IMG/VR virus record: IMGVR_UViG_3300028666_000032
Coordinates: 1-64,000 of that record
DNA: 64,000 nucleotides
DNA from: a virus
Strand: one strand, 5' to 3'
In this document: one piece after another, positions 25,514 to 33,162 of the stretch
Layout of the letters: the number at the start of each line of letters is the position of its first letter
How positions within the stretch are numbered: the first letter of the stretch is position 1
The notes under the pieces: generated by a model
Databases searched by the model: none
What the model saw: only the letters and a program-made list of their open reading frames with translations
Told to the model about the DNA's origin: nothing
Position numbers and translations under genes: made by a program

Positions 25514-26242
25514 TTAGGTGCCGATCACCACCAGCGGAACCGTGGCACCCAAGCCCAAGGCATAGCTTGCCGTGGGGAAGGTTGCCGGGAGCGCAGCGTA
25601 GGTAAATGCAGCCGATACACCGCCAAGGAACTGAGCCGATGTGGCAAACGCATGTGCGGCAGTGTCAAAGCCAAGATCGCGGCTGAGTTCGAGCGCGGCG
25701 TTCGCCGTGGTCGACTCAACTGTCGGCATGGTGGAGGATGCCGAAGCAGTTGACGCCACCCAATACCAGCCTTCCGGAATGCTCAGAGCGATAGCGCTTG
25801 AGCCGACGACGGCAGTGCCGGTGCCAGCGAGGTCGCCAGTGTCAGATCCTGCCACTAAGGCTGTTGGCGTTCCTGCAACGTCGGTGTAGAGACCGGCGCG
25901 AACCTTGCCGCCTGTCTGGCCGGTCGTGACATCGATGCTGAGTGACTGAAGTGCCACGTTGCCGGGAATGTAAATCGGATAGGCGTAAATGGTGGATGCA
26001 ACGGTCAGAAGGGTTGCCGGGGTAAGGCCTGAAAGACCGGTGTAGAAGCGGCTTGCTATCCACGAAAGACGTGAACCAGTTGATGGACCGGCAACGGGGC
26101 GAAGGCCCATTTCAAGGATATCGAGCACGTCCTGCATGGCGACGGCGCTGACGATGCCATTCACGGGAGCGTAGACGTTTCCTGATTTGCAAGCGAATTC
26201 GGTTGAGTTATTGCCTGCGGGGACTTTGAAATAGTTCGTCAT
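25514..26242 (-). CDS. beta-rich structural protein
   Basis: A 242-residue Ala/Thr/Ser-rich protein. The middle (about 95-165) looks like a jelly-roll: S-L-S-I-D-V-T-T-G-Q-T-G-G-K-V-R-A-G-L-Y and P-E-G-W-Y-W-V-A-S. It lies between the terminase and portal genes and may be a head decoration or appendage protein. The family was not identified. Confidence 0.65.
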   Translation of the reverse strand: MTNYFKVPAGNNSTEFACKSGNVYAPVNGIVSAVAMQDVLDILEMGLRPVAGPSTGSRLSWIASRFYTGLSGLTPATLLTVASTIYAYPIYIPGNVALQSLSIDVTTGQTGGKVRAGLYTDVAGTPTALVAGSDTGDLAGTGTAVVGSSAIALSIPEGWYWVASTASASSTMPTVESTTANAALELSRDLGFDTAAHAFATSAQFLGGVSAAFTYAALPATFPTASYALGLGATVPLVVIGT

Positions 26243-26281
26243 GATGCTGGCATCCTTTGGGAGCTGGTGCGCGTTGCCATG

Positions 26282-26310
26282 TTTTTATCATAACGCAAGA
26301 AACAGTACCA
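26282..26310 (-). promoter_or_regulatory. possible promoter before the beta-rich protein
   Basis: Minus-strand TGGTAC (26310-26305), 17 bases and TAAAAA (26287-26282), within GCTGGTAC. It is a weaker version of the GCTTGTAC-N17-TAATTT boxes, placed in the 76-base gap after the terminase gene. Confidence 0.35.
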
Positions 26311-26318
26311 GCGGGATT

Positions 26319-27557
26319 TTAGACCTTCGCCTGCTTGGCTTTTTCTTCCGCATCGCGCTGCGCCCAATACTGCAGGATATTATCGCCAACGGATGGAAGC
26401 GCCCTTCGACGCTGAGCAAGAGCAAGAGCGCAAACACAATCGTCATGAAGGCCTTCAGGAGCAGAATATCTGCAGCCAGTGCGCGTATATTCGTATTCGA
26501 ATTGCTCCAGTTCGACCACGATAGGCCCATCCGGATATCCGACAGCTTCTTGCTGAATGGCGACCGCCAGCCCTTCCATCAATTGCTGCTTGCTTGGCGC
26601 TGTAAAATGATAGCCTTCGATGTTCGGATGCGTTCGTTGAATGGCTTCCACAATAGGATCGCCAACACCGGTTGAATCGGCGTAAGCTGGACAACCCGTA
26701 CCGGTAATCGACTTGATAAGCTCGATGGTTTCCATCCACGGCTTTTGCCAGCGATGAAATGCTGCAACATCGCCGTTGATGTCGAGACCAATGCCAACGC
26801 ACCAATCGTTCTTTTTTGCTAGATCCCAGCCCCACCATTTTGGTGCCAGCTTGGACAGCGGCTTGATGCAATGTTTGATTGCCGAGAGACCAAACGGATT
26901 TCCACCGTCATCCGAAGGGATTGCCTCATACAGCTCGCGAAACACCTGTTCCGGCAGGATGCGCCTTGCATCATCAACCTCTTGCGCAGAAATCACACCA
27001 GCCGCGACTGCATCAGCAGCAATGATTTTGCTGTAATGCATGTCCGGATCACCAGCCTCGGCGAGCCGGGCCATTTTGAAGAACCAGTTTTGCCGCCCGC
27101 GGACGTTGCCGATCATGCGGATATGTCCGCGCGTGGCAGTCAAGGTTGAACGAACCGCGTGCCATGCTTCTTCGCGAAGACGGCTGGCTTCATCGATTAT
27201 CGCATCGTAAACGTCTTCGCCGTAGAGATTGTCCGGCTTTTCACCAGACCGAAACTCAAGCCGCGTCTCGTTTGGCAGCTCGATCCAGAGGTCAGTATCA
27301 TGCGTTCTGATCAGCTCGCCCGGCAACCCGCGCTTGATGCGGTTGTAGACCATTTTCGCTTGAGAATAGACGGGAGCAACCCACCACCGCTTTTGCCCTG
27401 GCATTCCGCGAAGCGATCGCTCAACGATCCACGCCATGCCGCCAGCGGTCTTGCCTGCCTTCGTGGTCGCCTCGCACAAGCTGTAACGCTTATCGTTGAA
27501 AAATGCGTCACTCTGTTTGAGGTAAAGTATCGGCCTTTGGTACGTCAGTTCTGGCAT
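26319..27557 (-). CDS. terL: terminase large subunit
   Basis: A 412-residue packaging motor. The Walker A region is A-T-T-K-A-G-K-T-A-G near residue 34, Walker B D-A-I-I-D-E-A-S near residue 115, followed by the coupling motif around I-G-N-V-R-G. The C-terminal RNase H-like nuclease has W-D-L-A, A-Y-A-D-S-T-G-V-G and H-D-D-C-V as its acidic residues. It overlaps the preceding gene, its likely small subunit, by 50 bases. Confidence 0.9.
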   Translation of the reverse strand: MPELTYQRPILYLKQSDAFFNDKRYSLCEATTKAGKTAGGMAWIVERSLRGMPGQKRWWVAPVYSQAKMVYNRIKRGLPGELIRTHDTDLWIELPNETRLEFRSGEKPDNLYGEDVYDAIIDEASRLREEAWHAVRSTLTATRGHIRMIGNVRGRQNWFFKMARLAEAGDPDMHYSKIIAADAVAAGVISAQEVDDARRILPEQVFRELYEAIPSDDGGNPFGLSAIKHCIKPLSKLAPKWWGWDLAKKNDWCVGIGLDINGDVAAFHRWQKPWMETIELIKSITGTGCPAYADSTGVGDPIVEAIQRTHPNIEGYHFTAPSKQQLMEGLAVAIQQEAVGYPDGPIVVELEQFEYEYTRTGCRYSAPEGLHDDCVCALALAQRRRALPSVGDNILQYWAQRDAEEKAKQAKV

Positions 27558-27942
27558 CAGAGCCGAATTTGAGAGTGAAGCTTAAAGGATTGTCTTTGTC
27601 GCCTGCAAAAACTTGAGTAGGCGCGCCTTCGATACGGCTCAGCATGGCCTCACGTTCTTTGCCAACATGATCAGCCCCGGAGTCCGTAACTGTCAGCCGC
27701 CTTTCCATCGAGCGCGCCATGTGCAAAATGCAAACAGCATCCCAATACGATAGCTCGGTAGTTCTTTTCACGTCATCTACGGCATACTCAAGTATCTGGG
27801 CTGTCGTGTATTTCTCGGACAGCCTGATAATCCTGTCGCCATACTTCTGCCATCCCTGCGCATGGCCATTTTTGCCTTCGGGATTACTGATATTGCCGAG
27901 TGCATAAGTGCCATCAGGATTGCGAATTTCGGTGCCAGCCAT
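27508..27942 (-). CDS. candidate terminase small subunit
   Basis: A 144-residue protein just upstream of terL and overlapping it. N-terminal N-P-D-G-T-Y-A-L-G-N-I-S-N-P-E-G-K-N-G is a pattern common in small terminase-like and DNA-binding phage proteins, and the middle is helical. ATG 27942 is preferred to TTG 27948. The role is inferred from position. Confidence 0.6.
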   Translation of the reverse strand: MAGTEIRNPDGTYALGNISNPEGKNGHAQGWQKYGDRIIRLSEKYTTAQILEYAVDDVKRTTELSYWDAVCILHMARSMERRLTVTDSGADHVGKEREAMLSRIEGAPTQVFAGDKDNPLSFTLKFGSDARTDVPKADTLPQTE

Positions 27943-27953
27943 GCTCAACTATA

Positions 27954-28352
27954 TCATTGATCTTCCAGTTGCGGAAACGCCTTCTTCAGCCAAAGCTCCT
28001 TGGCGTTGTCGTCTCGACCTTCGTAGTCACACGTCATCCAGACCACATCTACAAACTGAAATACGCCATGAGGATCGAAATCTCCCTTGTGGACAATGGC
28101 TTCGAAGCACCGTGCGAAGTTCGTCGGACAGGTGTGTTCGTTGTAGTAATACTCAGCGTGCGTTTTGACCTCAGCAAGACTATCGTCTACGTCACCGAGG
28201 CCTTCGACAACAAAATAGGCATCGGCAAACTTCAGAAGAACGAGCGTTTTGCGCAACTTAGCATGGAATGGGTGGGTAGATCCATTGTGAACCATTGCTT
28301 CGGTCGGCGGATTGCGCGGGTCGTATGGCATGGCGAAGGCGGAGATGATCAT
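27954..28352 (-). CDS. hypothetical protein
   Basis: A 132-residue protein. ATG 28352 overlaps the upstream stop by ATGA and is chosen although the frame is open further. It is rich in aromatic residues, His and Cys (H-A-E-Y-Y-Y-N-E-H-T-C; D-V-V-W-M-T-C-D-Y-E-G). No family recognised; it is the gene before the terminase pair. Confidence 0.65.
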   Translation of the reverse strand: MIISAFAMPYDPRNPPTEAMVHNGSTHPFHAKLRKTLVLLKFADAYFVVEGLGDVDDSLAEVKTHAEYYYNEHTCPTNFARCFEAIVHKGDFDPHGVFQFVDVVWMTCDYEGRDDNAKELWLKKAFPQLEDQ

Positions 28353-28561
28353 TGCTGTTGCTTCGAGCTGCGCAAATTCAACGGCGCACATTCCGGCAAC
28401 ACGCGAGCTTGCTCGACGGTAAAATTGTGGTTGCCATAGGTAGTTAAGATCGCGGTTACACACGCCTGCTTTTCAGCGGCGACAAGATGGTTAGGCCACG
28501 CACCGTAGCCAATGAGGCAAGCGCAGAGGCCAACAACTATAATGATAATGCGCTTCGTCAT
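28349..28561 (-). CDS. small exported or membrane protein
   Basis: A 70-residue protein with an N-terminal hydrophobic segment (I-I-I-I-V-V-G-L-C-A-C-L-I-G) and a polar remainder containing two Cys. It overlaps both neighbours by ATGA. Likely periplasmic or membrane-anchored. Confidence 0.65.
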   Translation of the reverse strand: MTKRIIIIVVGLCACLIGYGAWPNHLVAAEKQACVTAILTTYGNHNFTVEQARVLPECAPLNLRSSKQQQ

Positions 28562-28887
28562 TCCCTTGCCATCCGAAGTATGTACCCAACAATATCCGCA
28601 ATCACGCTGTCCGGCGGCAAGACCAGGGGTGGGACTTGATGAGCTTCAAACCGGTGTTTCAGGTATAGCATGCAGTCCCTACTTATGTCGTCGTCCATAA
28701 CAAAAGTCTTCGGCTCGCACCAATAGCGTATGATGCCGGTTTCACGGTCGGCTTGTTGGCATAGAGTAGTGTCCTCAATGCGCGCACCAGTTGCAGCAAG
28801 ATATCGCGCTACAAAATGCTCGAGGTTTGACACCTGCTCCTGAATGGCTTTTTCGATCAACGCATGATGTCCGGGCGTGTCGGTCAT
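28558..28887 (-). CDS. hypothetical protein
   Basis: A 109-residue acidic protein with four Cys (C-Q-Q-A-D-R-E-T-G, W-C-E-P-K, R-D-C-M-L-Y). It overlaps its neighbours by ATGA at both ends, so it is part of the same small-gene operon. No family recognised. Confidence 0.7.
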   Translation of the reverse strand: MTDTPGHHALIEKAIQEQVSNLEHFVARYLAATGARIEDTTLCQQADRETGIIRYWCEPKTFVMDDDISRDCMLYLKHRFEAHQVPPLVLPPDSVIADIVGYILRMARE

Positions 28888-29018
28888 TTGTCCTTGCTCG
28901 ATAGCGGGCAGTTTCCGCGCTCTATCAGCGCGGGCCTTACGGAAAGACCGTCTCTCTGGATTACCATCCTTTCATCGCATGCGGCCTCGATGCTCAAGCG
29001 GCAGTTCAACAATGTCAT
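28884..29018 (-). CDS. small Cys-containing ORF
   Basis: A 44-residue ORF whose TGA overlaps the next start (ATGA). Three Cys (N-C-R-L, A-A-C-D-E, G-N-C-P-L) suggest an exported disulphide protein, yet it has no signal peptide; the overlapping ORF upstream has one in another frame. A single-base shift would join the two. Confidence 0.45.
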   Translation of the reverse strand: MTLLNCRLSIEAACDERMVIQRDGLSVRPALIERGNCPLSSKDK

Positions 29019-29094
29019 GCGACGTGGCCGAGGCCGACATGGGAAGCAGGATGCAGAGGAGCAGCGCCAATTTAGTTGATATGGTTCGCATCAT
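28972..29094 (-). CDS. small ORF with signal peptide
   Basis: A 40-residue ORF starting ATG-ATG at 29094 with a signal-peptide-like N-terminus (L-A-L-L-L-C-I-L-L-P-M-S-A-S-A). Only 17 residues follow the predicted cleavage site. It overlaps the upstream stop by ATGA and the downstream ORF by 47 bases. It may be the lost N-terminus of that downstream ORF. Confidence 0.45.
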   Translation of the reverse strand: MMRTISTKLALLLCILLPMSASATSHDIVELPLEHRGRMR

Positions 29095-29333
29095 CCCTTC
29101 CTCAGCGGCTTGCGCTCGGTGATATGGCGCTCGGTGGGGAGGCGGGTTTCGGTATCAATCTCACCACGGACTAGGCTCAGGCCATTACTGGTCAGCCCGA
29201 CATACGATTTTTGTTCGGCAAAGCCATGATCGATCAGTGATTTTTGGTCTTGCGGATGAATCTCGATGCCGAACCAAATTGCCAATGCTGCTTCACGCAA
29301 GGAAGCTGCCATTTTGGGTAGTCTATCGCTCAT
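29091..29333 (-). CDS. hypothetical protein
   Basis: An 80-residue protein with a probable winged-helix-like pattern (L-T-S-N-G-L-S-L-V-R-G near residue 50, a common phage regulator motif). It overlaps its neighbours by four bases at each end. Confidence 0.6.
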   Translation of the reverse strand: MSDRLPKMAASLREAALAIWFGIEIHPQDQKSLIDHGFAEQKSYVGLTSNGLSLVRGEIDTETRLPTERHITERKPLRKG

Positions 29334-29587
29334 GCGGATTGCTCCGCCATAAAATCGAGGTATTTACTTCTGATATGCTCGATAACAGGAGCGTAAACCT
29401 CCTCCAAGTCCCGCACATTATACAACGTTGACTCCGCCGAGATGCAGGCGCGCATGCCGACTGTTGTTTCACTGCGAATCGCCTTCTCAATGGCCTCTGA
29501 ACGCGTAAGCTTGCGCCCGCGCAGTTGCCGCTGGAACTCGTGCTGGAGCCGTTCAATCTCCGAAGTATGATCCAAAGGCAAACTCAT
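29330..29587 (-). CDS. hypothetical helical protein
   Basis: An 85-residue mostly helical, charged protein (E-I-E-R-L-Q-H-E-F-Q-R-Q-L-R). ATG 29587 overlaps the upstream stop (ATGA) and is chosen over the open extension to 29686. No family recognised. Confidence 0.65.
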   Translation of the reverse strand: MSLPLDHTSEIERLQHEFQRQLRGRKLTRSEAIEKAIRSETTVGMRACISAESTLYNVRDLEEVYAPVIEHIRSKYLDFMAEQSA

Positions 29588-30156
29588 TCCGTATCCCTCG
29601 TATCCTTCCTCGCCTGCGCAACGCCTTCCATGTTGGCGCCGGAACCCATGTTCATCGAGGCGTAACGAGTGCCGTCGAGTACGCAATTCGAGGTGAAGCG
29701 AAATGCCGCCGCTGTGGCTTCTGTGTCATACCCGCCAGCAAATACTCCGACAACAGGGATGAAATTCTCAGGATGCGCCTGCGCCGCGCCGTAGCTGTAA
29801 ATCCAGACGGTCTTGCTGTCATCCCCGGAGTTGCTGGGACGAATTACGTTCGGCGGCCCAAGCCTAGCCTGCACATCGGCACAGGTGGACTTGCCAGCGG
29901 TAAACTCCGTCATAGCTGACTGATCAACCTTCACACCGCTGCTAGCGCACGAGCAAAGTAGGCCTGCGCATAAAAGCAATGCCGCCAGCTTGTTTGTGCT
30001 CATGCGCTCCATCAGTAGTTCAACCGGAGTGATTTTTTTGGGTTGCCCCTTGCTATCCGCCACGATCAGCGGCGTGTTGTTGAGAATAGCCTTCGTTTTT
30101 ACCGCTTCGATATGCGCGGGCCAAGCTTCTTTGATTTTGTCGATCCAGTCGCTCAT
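29584..30156 (-). CDS. BamE/SmpA-like lipoprotein with cytosolic N-terminal extension
   Basis: The 190-residue ORF has two parts. Residues 1-51 are a soluble segment (W-I-D-K-I-K-E-A-W-P). From residue 52 an internal ATG (30003), with GGAG four bases upstream, starts a lipoprotein signal peptide with lipobox L-C-S-C, followed by a BamE-like domain (A-D-V-Q-A-R-L-G-P-P near residue 95). The lipoprotein 29584-30003 is probably the functional product; the longer frame may be a separate small gene that has lost its stop. Confidence 0.65.
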   Translation of the reverse strand: MSDWIDKIKEAWPAHIEAVKTKAILNNTPLIVADSKGQPKKITPVELLMERMSTNKLAALLLCAGLLCSCASSGVKVDQSAMTEFTAGKSTCADVQARLGPPNVIRPSNSGDDSKTVWIYSYGAAQAHPENFIPVVGVFAGGYDTEATAAAFRFTSNCVLDGTRYASMNMGSGANMEGVAQARKDTRDTE

Positions 30157-30530
30157 GTTTGTAACCCTGGAGGCGGCTGCACACGTTGGGCGTTCTGCAT
30201 AATCTCTTGCGCACGTTTCCTGTTTTGCTTGGCCGTTGCCATCGTCTTGATAACCGGGTCTTTTTCAACCCGGTCGTTGAACCGTTGCTCGGCTAGCATG
30301 TTGGCAATCTGCACCTCGCCGTTGGCGCGAGCCTGCTCGGCAACGTCAACGATAATGTCGGCAGCAACCATCTCCGATTTGTATTCAATGACTTGTTTGA
30401 AATCGTCTGTCTGGCGCAACAAGTCACTACCTAAAACCTCTGGCGCTTGTTCTGCACTCGACCTTGATTCGTAATAAAGATTGATAGTCTGCGCTGGTGT
30501 GGTGGAAAGGGTTATCTGTCTGACAATCAT
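30153..30530 (-). CDS. hypothetical helical protein
   Basis: A 125-residue protein with a beta-like N-terminus and a helical rest (A-A-D-I-I-V-D-V-A-E-Q-A-R). It overlaps its neighbours by ATGA. The stretch D-P-V-I-K-T-M-A-T-A-K resembles structural-associated phage proteins, but no family is assigned. Confidence 0.65.
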   Translation of the reverse strand: MIVRQITLSTTPAQTINLYYESRSSAEQAPEVLGSDLLRQTDDFKQVIEYKSEMVAADIIVDVAEQARANGEVQIANMLAEQRFNDRVEKDPVIKTMATAKQNRKRAQEIMQNAQRVQPPPGLQT

Positions 30531-30835
30531 TGGTTCTCCTGTGGGGCTGAAGTCGTCGTGAGGCTGAAGTGGGGATGGCGGATGAAATGCCGGAAGGTTT
30601 GGCTGGAGAGTTGGTCATAGCCGGTCACTTCGGGGAGCATAGTCTCTCCCTGAGTTGCTACCGCGGGCGTGGGGGCATTCTGCGGGCTGGGGATGGCTTG
30701 CAATCCATTGACGAATAGCCCCGCAATCCCTGCCATCAAGAGCATGACGGCGATAATTCCAGTGCAGAATATGGCAATGGGGGATAAGGCGCGCACGGGG
30801 CAGGTGGATTGGGGTTTGGGGGTGGGTTTGGTCAT
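30527..30835 (-). CDS. single-pass membrane protein
   Basis: A 102-residue protein with a hydrophobic segment at about residues 20-46 (I-A-I-F-C-T-G-I-I-A-V-M-L-L-M-A-G) and a Pro-rich, probably periplasmic C-terminal half. It overlaps its neighbours. A lysis-related role is possible but not shown. Confidence 0.65.
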   Translation of the reverse strand: MTKPTPKPQSTCPVRALSPIAIFCTGIIAVMLLMAGIAGLFVNGLQAIPSPQNAPTPAVATQGETMLPEVTGYDQLSSQTFRHFIRHPHFSLTTTSAPQENQ

Positions 30836-30918
30836 TATTCAATACTCCAGTAGATAACTTTGCCGAGGCGGTAGAGAAGCCAGCCGAAGAGCGCGAGGAG
30901 GATGCCAGCGGTGATCAT
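30835..30918 (-). CDS. 27-residue membrane protein
   Basis: A very short ORF with one hydrophobic helix (A-G-I-L-L-A-L-F-G-W-L-L-Y). Its TAA overlaps the next start (TAATG), and its ATG overlaps the stop of the DUF1153 gene (ATGA). The tight coupling on both sides supports it as real. Confidence 0.65.
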   Translation of the reverse strand: MITAGILLALFGWLLYRLGKVIYWSIE

Positions 30919-31214
30919 GTGGCCTCCACCGCCGAGATCAGGGTGGCGATAGCCTTGGCAACGCCGTAGGGCCTGCGGGTCGTTTTCCGGGCCGTGGGGC
31001 GGATTGCCTTCTGGCGTAGTGCCGCATAGCCCCCCTGCCCGAATTTCGTCACCAGCGCCGAGAATTCGTCCGGGGAGAAGCCATGCAGGCGGAGGGCGTC
31101 CTCTAGCTTGATTTCGCCGTCGAGGACTTTCTCGACCAGCTCAGCCTTTTTGCTGGCACTCCAGCGGGTAGAGCCGGGGGATAGATATTTGGTGGGGGAA
31201 GGGAAGTCGTTCAT
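30915..31214 (-). CDS. DUF1153 (SciP-family) DNA-binding protein
   Basis: A 99-residue protein whose first 65 residues match the DUF1153 family: Y-L-S-P-G-S-T-R-W-S-A-S-K-K-A-E-L-V, then L-E-D-A-L-R-L-H-G-F-S-P-D-E-F and A-A-L-R. The Caulobacter member SciP binds DNA and restrains the cell-cycle regulator CtrA. A basic C-terminal tail (K-T-T-R-R-P) follows. The phage copy may reprogram host transcription or autoregulate phage genes; this is inference. Confidence 0.7.
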   Translation of the reverse strand: MNDFPSPTKYLSPGSTRWSASKKAELVEKVLDGEIKLEDALRLHGFSPDEFSALVTKFGQGGYAALRQKAIRPTARKTTRRPYGVAKAIATLISAVEAT

Positions 31215-31375
31215 TCCGCGTCCTCCCGAACCATGACGTGGATAAGACGCAATCTGCTCTTGCAGGCTTGGCCACCGGGAACGTCGAATACCTTTTCGCA
31301 GTCAGGGCAGTGCCATGTGTGCTTGAGGATCAGCGTTGGCTTGGGCTCTACGGTTGTGTCTGGCTGGACGCGCAT
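31211..31375 (-). CDS. small Cys-pair protein with start-proximal D-T-T
   Basis: A 54-residue protein with C-P-D-C at about residue 23. Its start, M-R-V-Q-P-D-T-T, has the same P-x-T-T form as the plus-strand start tags at 42-54 kb, but with different codons (GAC ACA ACC). ATGA overlap with the DUF1153 gene downstream. Confidence 0.6.
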   Translation of the reverse strand: MRVQPDTTVEPKPTLILKHTWHCPDCEKVFDVPGGQACKSRLRLIHVMVREDAE

Positions 31376-31665
31376 GCGGTCTCCGTTAGCTGCTTGACGA
31401 AAGCTCTGCCTTCTGGCGTCGGACTGATGAAAACCCTGCGCCCGTCAAACCGGCTGCGCTCTCTCTTGGCCAATCCCTTGATGCTCAAGCTGTCCATCAG
31501 GCGCGACATGCAGGAGGCATTCAAGCCAAGCTCGCGGCGAATGAGGCCGAAGTCGGAGGGATGGTCGAACATGCTGATCATGAGAAGAATGCCGAGGGAG
31601 CGGGTAGCAAAGAAATCGTAGGGAAACGTAGGTTTTATAGCGTTCAGGAGTTCCAGAGTATTCAT
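31348..31665 (-). CDS. MarR-like winged-helix regulator
   Basis: A 105-residue MarR-type protein: helix-turn-helix around L-G-L-N-A-S-C-M-S-R-L-M-D-S-L-S, wing D-G-R-R-V-F-I-S-P-T-P-E-G. It is shorter than usual MarR dimers (about 140) and lacks part of the C-terminal dimer helix. A palindrome at 31715-31729, 50 bases upstream, may be its or another repressor's operator. Confidence 0.75.
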   Translation of the reverse strand: MNTLELLNAIKPTFPYDFFATRSLGILLMISMFDHPSDFGLIRRELGLNASCMSRLMDSLSIKGLAKRERSRFDGRRVFISPTPEGRAFVKQLTETACASSQTQP

Positions 31666-31714
31666 TGCGAAAGCGATAGTGCATTACGAGATTGTTAATT
31701 GCAACGGAAACGCA

Positions 31715-31729
31715 AGCAATATTATTGCT
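31715..31729. promoter_or_regulatory. palindromic operator AGCAATA-T-TATTGCT
   Basis: A perfect inverted repeat with 7-bp arms upstream of the MarR-like gene. The same palindrome occurs at 55648-55662 and, with 6-bp arms, at 58456-58468. Confidence 0.6.
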
Positions 31730-31847
31730 TTTTCACGAGCACCAAAACCTTGTCGGTCTTTTCGACAGAGCGAGTGTATTCGTGATCGAGCTTGCGGGTG
31801 GTGGCTTGGTCTTTCCATTGGCCGCGGTAACGGGAGGGTTTGGTCAT
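31722..31847 (-). CDS. 41-residue basic protein
   Basis: A small ORF starting within the stop of the DUF1376 gene (ATGA); it is Lys/Arg-rich (R-Y-R-G-Q-W-K-D) and ends inside the palindromic operator. Function unknown. Confidence 0.55.
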   Translation of the reverse strand: MTKPSRYRGQWKDQATTRKLDHEYTRSVEKTDKVLVLVKKQ

Positions 31848-32638
31848 GCGGCCTCTATGATTTCACGAGGGCATAGGCAATGGGGTGAGTCGGGCGTATC
31901 GCCCCAACGTGAAAGCCAGAATTTTCTCTCCCGCCATCCCTGTATTCGCATTTTCCATGGTTCAATATGGCCGTCTTGGTTTGACACCGCTTGGTCTAAC
32001 CAGCAATCTCCATCGAGCCAATCAGCAGGCTTAGGTGCAAACCGCATCTCCGGCGGAAACTTATGCTGCCGCAGTCCCGTCATCAGGTCGATATGGGAAA
32101 TCCTAGCCATCGCCCGGTCATAGGCTTTGCGAGCAAAACCCTTTTGAGTTTTCTTCGGATAGGCAAGCCAAAATTCTTCAAAAAAGACTAGGTTTCCTAA
32201 GCCGTCACCCTCTTTTGTTGCTATTGGGGTTGCTATCGCTGTCGAGCTAGATAGTGAAATGGCGTCACCACTAGAAGCTAGTGTATTGTTATTATTAGAT
32301 TCGCGCTCATATTCGGCCTTGTTTCGTCCACCTTTCGCGCTACTTTCGAGGTGAGTTCGCTTCATGTTCAGCTCACGTTCACATCTTTTTTGGGTGATTT
32401 TCGACCCCTTAATCTGAAGCGAGCCTGCGGCCAATAGTTGAGCAATTAACGCCCTTGCCAGCCTTGACGAGCATCCGGCCGCACGACCAATCCATGCCGG
32501 GTCGTTCTCGATAGGGCCACGGTTCGCATAGATCATGGCGACAATCTGGATGAAAATTCCCCGCTGTTCGACTGTCATTTTTCCAGTTTGAACCAGCCAT
32601 TCAGAGGGGTAAAAATCAATACGAAACAGTCTGTCCAT
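31844..32638 (-). CDS. DUF1376-like replication protein
   Basis: A 264-residue protein. Residues 1-90 follow the DUF1376/YdaU pattern (R-L-F-R-I-D-F-Y-P-S-E-W; G-I-F-I-Q-I-V-A-M-I-Y). The middle is Asn/Ser-rich linker; the C-terminal part (F-F-E-E-F-W-L-A-Y-P-K-K) resembles the end of phage replication initiator proteins. It starts at ATG 32638, overlapping the upstream stop (TAATG). Next to DnaB, it is probably a helicase loader or initiator. Confidence 0.7.
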   Translation of the reverse strand: MDRLFRIDFYPSEWLVQTGKMTVEQRGIFIQIVAMIYANRGPIENDPAWIGRAAGCSSRLARALIAQLLAAGSLQIKGSKITQKRCERELNMKRTHLESSAKGGRNKAEYERESNNNNTLASSGDAISLSSSTAIATPIATKEGDGLGNLVFFEEFWLAYPKKTQKGFARKAYDRAMARISHIDLMTGLRQHKFPPEMRFAPKPADWLDGDCWLDQAVSNQDGHIEPWKMRIQGWRERKFWLSRWGDTPDSPHCLCPREIIEAA

Positions 32639-33162
32639 TATATTCCCTCGATCAATGACATCCATGCTTCCAGCGGCATATCGCCTTTAGCCCTATTACA
32701 CCTGAAACAGGATGTGATGAGATTAGTATCTTCATCACCGCCGCCCAAAGAAACTGGGTCTTTATGGTCACATTCGAGTTCTCCGCCTCTCTCTCCGCAG
32801 TATCCGCAGGTATAATCATCGCGTGCGAACACTCGTGATCTAATATCGTTCCAGACGCTACTAGGTGCTCTGCCAAGCTTAGGTTCGAGGCGAACGCCAC
32901 ATTCATTGAAATCTACTATCCAACCCGAAGATCCATTCTTCAGACACGATAATATTTTATCGCAAAAATTATCTTTCCACTCTTTCAGAGAGATACGACA
33001 GATTCCAGCAAGTTCGACTTCATCGAATGGGAGGGGACTGCGAGAAGTCATATATTTGTCGATCAGACGCCGATAACAGCCGTCCTGAAATAGAGTTAGG
33101 TGGAAAGCATGATCCAGGTAGCGCTGTGGAAAAAACCGATAAGAGTATTCGTCAGGGATCAT
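32638..33162 (-). CDS. DUF1376-like domain fused to HNH nuclease
   Basis: A 174-residue protein. Residues about 18-75 resemble DUF1376 (G-C-Y-R-R-L-I-D-K-Y-M, L-P-F-D-E-V-E-L-A-G-I). Residues about 100-170 are an HNH nuclease: R-V-F-A-R-D-D-Y-T-C-G-Y-C-G, E-C-D-H-K-D-P-V-S-L-G-G-G, C-F-R-C-N. Its start overlaps the DnaB stop and its stop overlaps the next DUF1376 start. It may be a replication gene captured by, or carrying, a mobile nuclease. Confidence 0.75.
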   Translation of the reverse strand: MIPDEYSYRFFPQRYLDHAFHLTLFQDGCYRRLIDKYMTSRSPLPFDEVELAGICRISLKEWKDNFCDKILSCLKNGSSGWIVDFNECGVRLEPKLGRAPSSVWNDIRSRVFARDDYTCGYCGERGGELECDHKDPVSLGGGDEDTNLITSCFRCNRAKGDMPLEAWMSLIEGI

